Source: Candidatus Manganitrophaceae bacterium | Lineage (GTDB): Bacteria; Nitrospirota; Nitrospiria; SBBL01; Manganitrophaceae | Reading direction: 5' to 3' | Length of the DNA stretch: 9,134 nucleotides | NCBI GenBank assembly: GCA_004297235.1 | Contig: SCUR01000478.1 | Span: 1-9,134 of the forward strand | Shown: positions 1-5,718 of the stretch, in pieces | Layout: every line of letters starts with the position of its first letter | How positions within the stretch are numbered: position 1 is the first letter of the stretch | The notes under the pieces: generated by a model | Database searches by the model: none | Told to the model about the DNA's origin: nothing | The model's input: only the letters and a program-made list of their open reading frames with translations | Translations under genes and position numbers: made by a program

Positions 1-508
1 TTTCGCCGCGCATTAAGGTCCCGACCGTTGTGATCTCATCGTCCAGCGAAGTGGCTCCTTTGGAATGAATAATCTGACCCGTAATAATGTGATCATGGCT
101 TTCAAGGGCCTTCACCGTTCCGGTAATCTCGATCAGATCTCCCATGAATTCTCCCGTTTTGGGATGGTGCACTTTCTTTATTTTTCGAAAGAGAACCCAT
201 TCATTCGGAGAGACCGGCGACTCCTTTTCGAGACGGAGATAAACAATATCCCCCTTTGAGAAAATCTGCTTCGATTCCTTGCCTCCGATCAATTTTCCGT
301 CGGCCTTTAATTCCCGCACGACCATCCCGTCCGAGAGGGACCAAAAATCGATTCCTTTGGCAATCTCATTTTCAACGAGCTCTGCGAGGGGTGAGGACGA
401 CTCCTCCAAAGACATAGAAGGTTCTTCGGCCGATGCCATAAAAGGGCCGACCAGTATGAATGAGAGCATCAGCGTTGTCAGATTCGAGATCGTTTGTTTG
501 AAGGCCAT
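1..508 (-). CDS. Secreted protein with signal peptide, 3' end beyond window (partial)
   Basis: Read from an ATG at 508-506, the frame stays open for 169 codons to the window edge without a stop, so the C-terminus is missing. The start is fixed by a strong AGGAGGA site at 513-519. The N-terminus is a classical signal peptide: Lys-4, a hydrophobic stretch at about residues 10-24, and an Ala-Ser-Ala cleavage site near residue 27, so export to the periplasm or beyond is expected. The mature part begins Glu/Ser-rich (about 28-45). Around residues 80-130 it contains GDIVYLRL, an EWVLFRK stretch and HPKTGEFMGDLIEITG. That pattern (GD.VY..., F+..., HP.TG...G.LIEI.G) recalls from memory the repeat found beside LysM domains in secreted deltaproteobacterial proteins. 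No LysM domain is visible in the part seen, so function is unassigned. It is transcribed away from the lipoprotein genes. Confidence 0.85.
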   Translation of the reverse strand, partial: MAFKQTISNLTTLMLSFILVGPFMASAEEPSMSLEESSSPLAELVENEIAKGIDFWSLSDGMVVRELKADGKLIGGKESKQIFSKGDIVYLRLEKESPVSPNEWVLFRKIKKVHHPKTGEFMGDLIEITGTVKALESHDHIITGQIIHSKGATSLDDEITTVGTLMRGE

Positions 509-534
509 TTTGTCCTCCTCGCCGTGTGGGAGCA

Positions 535-562
535 AAGATATCAAATAATCGTGAATTGTCAA
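535..562 (-). promoter_or_regulatory. Sigma-70-like promoter of the secreted-protein gene
   Basis: On the minus strand a perfect -35 TTGACA (plus-strand 557-562) lies 16 bases upstream of a TATCTT -10 (plus-strand 535-540). It points at the start codon at 508 with a leader of roughly 20 bases holding the AGGAGGA site. The eight bases GATATCTT at this -10 recur at the -10 of the response-regulator gene (4844-4851). Confidence 0.65.
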
Positions 563-607
563 GAAAGGCCGGTGTGCTGCGAGCGCCTTCTTCCCGAGCG
601 GCCTGCA

Positions 608-637
608 TTGTTTTTGGAAAGAGAGATATGCTAACAT
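608..637 (+). promoter_or_regulatory. Possible extended -10 promoter of the propeller lipoprotein gene
   Basis: TTGTTT (608-613) lies 18 bases before TAACAT (632-637), which is preceded by TG at 629-630, an extended -10 arrangement. It is 27 bases upstream of the ATG at 665. The -35 is a weak match, so this is tentative. Confidence 0.35.
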
Positions 638-664
638 GACGGCGCATTTTTCTTAGGAAGATAG

Positions 665-1648
665 ATGAAGCTGCTCTCATTGTTGATTCGCTTGTTTTAT
701 GGGTGCTGGCTCCTCGGTGTCTTGGGATGCAGCCAAGGGGAAACGGTCCTCTCCGTTACGTTGAATACCCGCAATCCCGATACCGTTTACGTCGGAACGA
801 CCGGGGGTGGATTTTACAAAAGTACCAATGCAGGCGTGACGTTTCAAAAGATGACCAATGGTTTAACCTCCTACAACATCACCTCCATTGCGGTCAATCC
901 CTCGCTCTCAACGATCATTTATGCCGGCTCCTTCGGAGACAGCGTCTATCGAAGTATCGATAGCGGCCAAAGCTGGATCATTATCAATACCGGTCTGGAT
1001 GATAATGTCGGGACGCAGGCGGTCAATGCCGTGGTCTCGAACCCCTTTATCTCGGACATCCTTTATGTCGGGACCAACCATGGGGTTTACAAAAGCCTTG
1101 ACGGCGGCGGGGAATGGAAGTCGGCGAATATGGGGGTCGCCAACCGATTCGTGATTACCTTGGCGATGGATCCTCGGAATCACAGCGTCCTGCTGGCCGG
1201 GTCGAATGAGGGAATTTTTAAAACGGAAGATGCGGCCAAGACGTGGCGATTGGTCCACCCCGAGACAAAGACTTGGGCGGTAAATGCGATTGTTTTTGAT
1301 CGATCCGATACGAACATCGTTTATGCCGGCACCAATCGAGGGATCTTCAAATCGACCGATCAGGGGAACACCTGGCAGCCTCAAAGCAAAGGACTCGCGA
1401 CCCAATTTATCGGCACGATCGTCATCCATCCGGAGAAACCGCAAATTCTTTATGCCGGCAACAACGACGGCATTTATAAAACGGTGAATGGCGCAGCATC
1501 ATGGGAGCTCGTCGCGGGCGCGCCCCGCTCCGCCACCTCTATGGCGATTCATCCCCATTCGCCTCAAATCCTCTTTGCGGGGACGACCCACGGTTTTTAT
1601 CGAAGCGCGGACGAGGGGGGCCACTGGGATCGGATGAAGTTGCGCTAA
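665..1648 (+). CDS. Seven-bladed BNR/sortilin-type beta-propeller lipoprotein
   Basis: This is a predicted exported lipoprotein of 327 residues. A hydrophobic N-terminus ends in V-L-G-C with Cys-22 as the likely lipidation site; Leu at -2 is less typical for a lipobox. The rest is seven repeats of about 40-48 residues. Each has a YAGT/YVGT strand followed by an Asp-box (S-x-D-x-G-x-x-W): residues 53-60, 97-104, 144-151, 187-194, 230-237, 273-280 and 314-321. Boxes four and six are degenerate (TEDAAKTW, TVNGAASW). The protein ends just after blade seven, so it is one complete propeller with no extra domain. Asp-boxes occur in sialidases, sortilin and Ycf48-like proteins and stabilise the fold without implying catalysis; no sialidase catalytic residues are evident. 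An AGGAAG site precedes the ATG. The next gene, 78 bases on, encodes a second propeller. Ligand and role are unknown; a surface or periplasmic scaffold is an inference. Confidence 0.85.
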   Translation: MKLLSLLIRLFYGCWLLGVLGCSQGETVLSVTLNTRNPDTVYVGTTGGGFYKSTNAGVTFQKMTNGLTSYNITSIAVNPSLSTIIYAGSFGDSVYRSIDSGQSWIIINTGLDDNVGTQAVNAVVSNPFISDILYVGTNHGVYKSLDGGGEWKSANMGVANRFVITLAMDPRNHSVLLAGSNEGIFKTEDAAKTWRLVHPETKTWAVNAIVFDRSDTNIVYAGTNRGIFKSTDQGNTWQPQSKGLATQFIGTIVIHPEKPQILYAGNNDGIYKTVNGAASWELVAGAPRSATSMAIHPHSPQILFAGTTHGFYRSADEGGHWDRMKLR

Positions 1649-1666
1649 GATCGGATTTTTAAAGGT

Positions 1667-1688
1667 CCTCTTCGTCGGAACGAGGGGG
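1667..1688 (+). other. Intergenic stem-loop between the two propeller genes
   Basis: Bases 1667-1675 can pair with 1680-1688 (nine pairs, two of them G-U) around a four-base loop CGGA. No T-run follows, so it is not a standard terminator. It might stabilise or trim the mRNA between the two lipoprotein genes, or be chance. Confidence 0.25.
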
Positions 1689-1726
1689 TTCGCAACGCGA
1701 TTTATATTCATCATAAAGGAGCCTGG

Positions 1727-2737
1727 TTGAAATATTTGAAGAATCGGATTTGGCAATGGATTCTGATTGTGTTTATCCTCGCCGGCTGCAAACCGTCTTT
1801 TCCCCTCCCGGATGCACCCGGTTCTCCCTCCGGATGGGAAACCCAAAACAGCGGCATTAAGACGTCATTGGGCGGGATCTACTTTCTGGATGCCCAGAAC
1901 GGCTGGCTCAGCGGAAACAAGGGAATTATTCTCCATACCACGGATGGCGGCCAGCATTGGTCGATTCAGGAAACGGGGACTCAAACCTTGCTGGTCTCGA
2001 TCTTCTTTGTAAGCCCGAAAAGGGGATGGGCCGTCGGAGAAAAAGGAACGATTCTCTTCACCGACGACGGCGGACAAAGGTGGACGCTTCAAGACAGCGC
2101 TCAGCCGAAAAAGAATTTATTGCATGTTTTCTTCACCGGTCCGGATCAGGGGTGGGTGGCGGGGGAGAGGGGACTTCTTCTTTCAACCACAGACGGCGGC
2201 CAACACTGGGCCAGCACGGAGGTCAAGCCGGCGGTCGCCTTCAATTCCATTTTTTTCATTAACCCGAAACAGGGGTGGATTTCCGGAGACGCGGGGAATA
2301 TATTCTATACGGAGGACGGCGGCGCCCACTGGGCGCGGCAGGAGTCCGGAACCGACAAAGACCTCCATCGCATCTTCTTTTCAAGCCCCCGGATGGGTTG
2401 GGCGGTCGGCGGCAACGGGACGATTCTCCACACTACCGACAGCGGGCAACATTGGTCTGCGCAGACCAGTGGCGTGCCGAGCTTCCTGCTCGGAACCTTC
2501 TTCATCAACGATCAAGTCGGTTGGGCCGTGGGTGCTTCGGGCACAATCCTGAATACGAAGGATGGCGGGGCGACCTGGCAGCAGCAGGTCTCCGGGACGA
2601 TTGATTTTTTGACCAATGTCCATTTTATCGACCCTCAGGTCGGTTGGATTATCGGAACCAAGGGGGTCATCCTGTATACGAAGAAGGGAGGCGAATCGCC
2701 TTCCGCCGAGACTAAAACGGAAGAGGAAAAGAAATGA
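1727..2737 (+). CDS. Ycf48-like seven-bladed beta-propeller lipoprotein
   Basis: This 336-residue protein starts at a TTG codon, chosen because AAGGAG (1716-1721) sits 5 bases before it and the N-terminus is then an ideal lipoprotein signal: basic, hydrophobic 12-19, lipobox L-A-G-C with Cys-21. It has seven blades of about 41 residues, each with (I/V)FF...P..GW.(V/S)G..G.I...T.DGG..W. Asp-boxes lie at 71-78, 112-119, 154-161, 195-202, 236-243 and 277-284. Blade seven (about 296-323) keeps the GW and G.I elements, but its box is degraded to TKKGGES and is followed by a Lys/Glu-rich tail. The FF...GW...G pattern is typical of the Ycf48/HCF136 family, a photosystem II assembly factor in cyanobacteria and plants; homologues in non-photosynthetic bacteria have no settled role. 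The blades differ clearly from those of the preceding gene, so this is probably not a simple recent duplicate. The downstream start codon overlaps its stop. Confidence 0.88.
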   Translation: MKYLKNRIWQWILIVFILAGCKPSFPLPDAPGSPSGWETQNSGIKTSLGGIYFLDAQNGWLSGNKGIILHTTDGGQHWSIQETGTQTLLVSIFFVSPKRGWAVGEKGTILFTDDGGQRWTLQDSAQPKKNLLHVFFTGPDQGWVAGERGLLLSTTDGGQHWASTEVKPAVAFNSIFFINPKQGWISGDAGNIFYTEDGGAHWARQESGTDKDLHRIFFSSPRMGWAVGGNGTILHTTDSGQHWSAQTSGVPSFLLGTFFINDQVGWAVGASGTILNTKDGGATWQQQVSGTIDFLTNVHFIDPQVGWIIGTKGVILYTKKGGESPSAETKTEEEKK

Positions 2738-2913
2738 GCCGGTCTGATCTGGGAGGGAAGATAAATGCGCCGGCCCGCGCGGCGGCAGAATCCAAAGCGC
2801 GTCCGATGGAGAAAGAAGAGCGGTGCGATCTCTGCGGAGGGCCGATGCTCGATCTTCACTGCAAGCTGATCTGCCGCCAATGCGGATTCAAGCGCGACTG
2901 CTCCGATCCATAA
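2734..2913 (+). CDS. 59-residue four-cysteine zinc-ribbon-like miniprotein
   Basis: The ATG overlaps the preceding stop (ATGA at 2734-2737), indicating translational coupling, and a GAGG site lies about ten bases upstream inside the propeller gene. The first 30 residues are Ala/Lys/Glu-rich and probably disordered. Residues 31-59 hold Cys-x2-Cys (CDLC), a DLHCK segment, Cys-x2-Cys (CRQC) and a terminal RDCSDP, giving two CxxC knuckles plus two extra cysteines and a histidine. This looks like a small metal-binding ribbon, most simply zinc. I recall short bacterial proteins ending in the same HCK...C..CG..RDCSDP pattern, often unnamed, but cannot cite a characterised one. There is no signal peptide, so it should stay in the cytoplasm, unlike its two exported neighbours. 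The four Cys in two clean CxxC pairs and the coupling argue that it is real. Confidence 0.72.
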   Translation: MSRSDLGGKINAPARAAAESKARPMEKEERCDLCGGPMLDLHCKLICRQCGFKRDCSDP

Positions 2914-2917
2914 TGTG

Positions 2918-3250
2918 TTACGTCTTCAGTTTGCGGCCGAGTGTTTTCTCGACACTCGCCACTTTGCTTGTGAGTCGTCCCGTTTTCCCTTTCCGGTAGT
3001 CTATTTTGATCACCGTCGAGACCCGGTCGCAATCCTCTTTCATCCGCTCCCAGCAGCGCTTCACCACCCCCAGCACTTCTTCCCACGGGCCTTCGATGAC
3101 CGTTCCCATCGGATTCAAACGGTACTCGAGGCCGCTTTTATCGATAATCTCCAGCGAACGGGAGACATACTCGCTGACGCTCTCTCCCTTCGTCAATGGG
3201 GACATGGAAAATTCGAGCAAAATGATTTCATCCTTCTTCGGGCTTGCCAC
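2918..3250 (-). CDS. MTH1187-family thiamine-binding protein (DUF77/UPF0045)
   Basis: This is a 110-residue soluble protein. It starts at a GTG (3250-3248), supported by a strong AGGAGG at 3255-3260. Residues 10-60 show the family pattern: ILLEFSMSPL, then GESVSEYV, then SGLEYRLNPMGTVIEG, followed by a long helix with WERM and a final basic strand region (VIKIDYRKGKTGRL). Members are small ferredoxin-like-fold proteins of about 100 residues that form oligomers, and some bind thiamine; the physiological role in bacteria is mostly unproven. It is the last gene of the ygfZ unit, 25 bases after the YciI-like gene. Its stop codon lies 4 bases from that of the convergent zinc-ribbon gene, so the two mRNAs probably overlap at their 3' ends. 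Family assignment is confident; ligand is inferred from the family. Confidence 0.88.
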   Translation of the reverse strand: MASPKKDEIILLEFSMSPLTKGESVSEYVSRSLEIIDKSGLEYRLNPMGTVIEGPWEEVLGVVKRCWERMKEDCDRVSTVIKIDYRKGKTGRLTSKVASVEKTLGRKLKT

Positions 3251-3275
3251 GGTACCTCCTCAGCGGTTAAACGCA

Positions 3276-3551
3276 TTACTCTTTCGGAAAGACCTGCGTA
3301 AAAGGTTTGACTTCGTATCGAGAAAAGACCCCTCCTAATACATAGGGATCGGCCTCCGCCCAGACGATCGCCTCCTCCGAGGAGTCGGCGTCAAAGACGA
3401 TGAGGCTCCCGGTTTTATCGGCAAAGGGACCGGCTAAGATCAATCGCTTCTTCGCAGCCAAAGCTTCCAGCCGTTCGAGGTGAGAAGGACGAAGCTGTTT
3501 TCTTAATTCAGCTCCCTTGGGGCCGTCCAGGCCGATCATCACAAATCTCAT
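3276..3551 (-). CDS. YciI-like protein
   Basis: This is a 91-residue alpha/beta protein of the YCII-related family, full length for the family. The sequence opens MRFVMIG, as these do, then RPSHLERL with the conserved His-24, followed by a KRLILAGPF strand, GSLIVFDADS, and the EAIVWAEADPYV segment with conserved Asp-68. His and Asp are the putative active-site or ligand residues of the family. The fold is a dimeric ferredoxin-like barrel; the reaction is unknown for most members, and some related domains act in dehalogenation or dechlorination of aromatic compounds. The start is supported by AGGAG at 3559-3563. It lies between ygfZ (103-base gap) and the thiamine-binding protein gene (25-base gap), so co-transcription from the ygfZ promoter is likely. 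Nothing in the sequence narrows the substrate. Confidence 0.85.
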   Translation of the reverse strand: MRFVMIGLDGPKGAELRKQLRPSHLERLEALAAKKRLILAGPFADKTGSLIVFDADSSEEAIVWAEADPYVLGGVFSRYEVKPFTQVFPKE

Positions 3552-3654
3552 TTATGGTCTCCTGCCGCCGGATCGCCGAAGGACATTCCAGGCGCAATAA
3601 AAGATTTCGGAGAGATAGAGCATTGTGGACGACAATCCGCTCGGGGAACGAGGT

Positions 3655-4734
3655 TCATCCAGGACGATGGAAGGGGAGGGCCGAGACCTGGGCCGCCTTC
3701 CGGGCTTGCGCGATCTCCACCTCGACGGCGGTTCCGGGGGTCGCGATTTGAGGCCGCACGTAGCCCATCGCAATGACTTGCCCCGTGAGGGGGGACCGGG
3801 TCGCGCCGGTGATCCAGCCGAGCTCCTTTTCTCCCTGGAAGATCTTGTCGTCTTTTTTGGGAAGCTCCGTTCCTTCGATCGTCAATCCCATGAGCTGCTT
3901 GTTGACGTGCCCATAGGTCTGAATCCGGGCCATCACCTCCTGGCCGGGATAACATCCCTTGGTATAACTAATCGCCTCCGCTTCCAGTCCCGCTTCGATC
4001 GGGATGATATGCTCGTCGATATCGATCCCGTAGCGGGGTTTTCCCGCCTCGATCCGAAGCGTTTCCAGGGTCGATTGACCGAAGGGCGTCAGGCCGAAAA
4101 CGCCTCCCGCCGAGAAAAGGCGTTCCCAGATTTTCTCAAGCCCTTCCAACGGAACATAAAGATGATAATCCTCCCCGCCGGTGATCGATTGCTTGATGCA
4201 GCGCAGCGTGATCCCATCGCTCTCCGTTTGGAAGAATGACTTCTCCTGATCGATGGGGAGGGAGCCGAAGAGCGCCTCCAGAAGCGGACGCGCTTGCGGA
4301 CCCGAGACAAGAAGCCGTCCCCAGGGAGGAGACTCGATTTTAATCTGGGAGCGCAGCTTGAACCGCATCAACTGATCGACCGTCTTCTGAGCGTTGGTCC
4401 ACTCGACATCCATGAACAGGGCATCGGCAAGAAGATAGAGGTAGAAATCGGAGAGGACCCTCCCTTTGGCCGTCAACAAGGTTGCATAGAGTCCCTTTCC
4501 TTGCTCCAGCTTGTTGAGGTCGTTGCTGATGAGGTTTTGAAGAAAGGGGACGCGGTCCCGTCCCGTGATCAGGAAGGGGCGTTGGTGGGAGAGATCGGCC
4601 GCGCCGACTTTCTCCCGGACCGCCCGGTATTCCGACTGGGGATCTCCATAGTCGGCCGGAAGCTCCCATTCGTGAACCGGCGAGAAGCGGGCTCCTTGTT
4701 GTTGATGTCGAACGTGCAAGGGCAAGGTCGGCAT
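3655..4734 (-). CDS. ygfZ: YgfZ/IBA57-type folate-binding protein (GcvT paralogue)
   Basis: This 359-residue protein is related to glycine-cleavage T-protein (aminomethyltransferase) but carries the YgfZ hallmark K-G-C-Y-P-G-Q-E at 259-266, with the conserved Cys-261. The N-terminal part (about 35-130) has the GcvT-like region AADLSH, FLQNLISNDL and the GKGLYATLLTAKGRVLSDFYLY core. The middle part has the LLVSGP strand, and the C-terminal beta-barrel runs from about 280 with MGYVRP near 323-328. YgfZ uses tetrahydrofolate to help build or repair Fe-S clusters in certain enzymes (for example the MiaB type), whereas GcvT acts in glycine cleavage. The signature and the absence of gcvH or gcvP neighbours favour YgfZ. 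The ATG is preceded by GAGGT. It heads a three-gene minus-strand unit and has its own good promoter. It is somewhat longer than E. coli YgfZ, within normal spread. Confidence 0.9.
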   Translation of the reverse strand: MPTLPLHVRHQQQGARFSPVHEWELPADYGDPQSEYRAVREKVGAADLSHQRPFLITGRDRVPFLQNLISNDLNKLEQGKGLYATLLTAKGRVLSDFYLYLLADALFMDVEWTNAQKTVDQLMRFKLRSQIKIESPPWGRLLVSGPQARPLLEALFGSLPIDQEKSFFQTESDGITLRCIKQSITGGEDYHLYVPLEGLEKIWERLFSAGGVFGLTPFGQSTLETLRIEAGKPRYGIDIDEHIIPIEAGLEAEAISYTKGCYPGQEVMARIQTYGHVNKQLMGLTIEGTELPKKDDKIFQGEKELGWITGATRSPLTGQVIAMGYVRPQIATPGTAVEVEIAQARKAAQVSALPFHRPG

Positions 4735-4771
4735 TCCGTTTTACCTCGTGATCAAGAACGATCGGTAAAAA

Positions 4772-4801
4772 ATGATAGCATGGTCGAGGAGATGGGGTCA
4801 A
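4772..4801 (-). promoter_or_regulatory. Extended -10 promoter of the ygfZ unit
   Basis: On the minus strand TTGACC (plus-strand 4796-4801) is 18 bases upstream of TATCAT (plus-strand 4772-4777), and a TG one base before the -10 makes it an extended -10 type. It leads to the ygfZ ATG at 4734 with a leader of about 30 bases. The -35 lies inside the left arm of an inverted repeat at 4796-4814. Confidence 0.6.
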
Positions 4802-4814
4802 ATAAGATCTGACC
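4796..4814. repeat. Inverted repeat GGTCA-N9-TGACC in the divergent promoter region
   Basis: GGTCA (4796-4800) and TGACC (4810-4814) are perfect 5-bp inverted arms with nine bases between. The left arm covers the ygfZ -35 element, and the right arm ends 7 bases before the -35 of the response-regulator gene. It could be an operator serving both promoters. It also resembles the GGGGTCA...TGACC palindromes I associate from memory with REP-like elements. Both readings are inference. Confidence 0.35.
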
Positions 4815-4821
4815 GGAAAGC

Positions 4822-4851
4822 TTGACTCGCCCCTCCGATTTCAGATATCTT
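4822..4851 (+). promoter_or_regulatory. Sigma-70-like promoter of the response-regulator gene
   Basis: TTGACT (4822-4827), an 18-base spacer, then TATCTT (4846-4851). Transcription would begin near 4858, so the AGAAGGA site (4858-4864) would lie at the very 5' end of a short leader. It is divergent from the ygfZ promoter, with -35 elements about 20 bases apart. Confidence 0.6.
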
Positions 4852-4876
4852 AAACACAGAAGGAAATTTTAAAGCG

Positions 4877-5626
4877 TTGAGAAAAATGAGAGAAACTGCA
4901 ATTAAAAAATCGCACCTTGCACTCGTTCGCAATGAGATTCGACTGCTCATCGTCGATGATGAGGCGCTCACACGAAAAGGGCTGATCTCCCTCTTTCATC
5001 TTCAAAAGGGGATGAAGGTCGTCGGGGAGGCGGAGCACGGCTTTGAAGCGGCCGAGAAGGCGAAGGAGCTCAAACCCGATGTGGTCCTCATGGACTCGCA
5101 GATGCCGGTCTGTGACGGTCTGAAGGGGATCGGCTTGGTCCGGGAAGCCCATCCGACCGCCAATATCATCATCCTCGCCCTTTCGGATGAAGAGTCGAAT
5201 ATCTTCGCCGCCATGCGGGCGGGCGCCAAGGGATTCATCTATAAGAACATCGATCCGGAGAAGCTCTACAAATGCGTCTCCCTGGTCCATCGCGGGGAAG
5301 TGGTTTTGCCCAGACAGATGGCCTCGAAGCTTTTTACCTCCCCCTACATCACCTCCTCGGCCCCCTCTACGAACCATGGTCCGCTGACCCCCCGAGAGCG
5401 GGAAATCCTCAGTTGTCTCGGTGAAGGAGCCAGCAATAAAGAAATCGGAGCGACCTTGGGGATCTCGGAACATACGGTCAAAATCCATTTGCGGCACATC
5501 CTCAAAAAATTGCACCTCACGAATCGCGTCCAAGCGGCGATCTTTGCCCTGAAAGAGCGGACGTTGCCGCCGGAAATGCCGTTGCGGACCGATCCGAGAG
5601 GAGAGGGGACCGTCCCCGCCGAGTAA
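4877..5626 (+). CDS. NarL/FixJ-family response regulator (REC-LuxR HTH)
   Basis: This is a 249-residue two-component transcription regulator. The receiver domain spans about 22-138, with acidic pair Asp-27/Asp-28, phospho-acceptor Asp-73 in LMDSQMP, and conserved Lys-123. The switch position that is normally Thr/Ser appears to be Ala-101 (sequence ILALSD). A linker follows at about 140-167. The LuxR-type DNA-binding domain is at 168-228, with LTPREREIL and the recognition region GISEHTVKIHLRHIL. About 20 Pro/Arg-rich residues trail the HTH. No sensor kinase lies in the window, so the partner is elsewhere. The start is uncertain: the TTG at 4877 has AGAAGGA 12 bases upstream, while an ATG at 4886 has only a weak GAG; the difference is three residues. 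The following gene encodes a GGDEF enzyme on the same strand after 92 bases, suggesting a shared signalling theme. Confidence 0.9.
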   Translation: MRKMRETAIKKSHLALVRNEIRLLIVDDEALTRKGLISLFHLQKGMKVVGEAEHGFEAAEKAKELKPDVVLMDSQMPVCDGLKGIGLVREAHPTANIIILALSDEESNIFAAMRAGAKGFIYKNIDPEKLYKCVSLVHRGEVVLPRQMASKLFTSPYITSSAPSTNHGPLTPREREILSCLGEGASNKEIGATLGISEHTVKIHLRHILKKLHLTNRVQAAIFALKERTLPPEMPLRTDPRGEGTVPAE

Positions 5627-5653
5627 CCGTTGAACCACTGTGGCTCCACCGGA

Positions 5654-5690
5654 AGGCGGATGTCGATCGCGAAGGGCCGCCTCGTTTCTT
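5654..5690 (+). terminator. Weak candidate terminator between the regulator and cyclase genes
   Basis: AGGCGG (5654-5659) pairs perfectly with CCGCCT (5677-5682), with a 17-base interior that could form a small inner TCG/CGA stem. A T-rich stretch (TTTCTT) follows. The stem is short and the loop large, so termination would be partial at best; the cyclase may still receive read-through. Confidence 0.3.
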
Positions 5691-5718
5691 AATCTCGATT
5701 CATCTTAAATCGATCCCC

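Noticed and set aside
279..548. Plus-strand open frame opposite the secreted-protein gene
   Set aside because: It is antisense to a gene with promoter, ribosome binding site and signal peptide; its own translation is low-complexity and Ser-rich.
2124..2552. Second plus-strand frame of 142 residues inside the Ycf48-like gene
   Set aside because: It is Arg/Ser-rich and repeats only because the true gene has repeated blades; no start signal.
1940..2580. Repeated DNA segments (for example GGCGGCCAGCATTGG and close variants) as a tandem repeat or CRISPR-like array
   Set aside because: Spacing follows the 41-residue protein blades and the copies diverge at the DNA level, so this is repeated protein structure, not a DNA element.
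3552..3623. 23-codon minus-strand frame (MLYLSEIF...) whose stop directly precedes the YciI-like ATG
   Set aside because: There is no ribosome binding site before its ATG and no recognisable features. It lies in the short gap and is probably chance.
3655..4734. Glycine cleavage T-protein (gcvT)
   Set aside because: The K-G-C-Y-P-G-Q-E signature is that of YgfZ, and no other glycine-cleavage genes are adjacent.
4850..5638. Long minus-strand frame of 262 residues opposite the response regulator
   Set aside because: It is antisense to an unmistakable REC-HTH gene, with Arg/Gly/Asp-rich composition and no family features.
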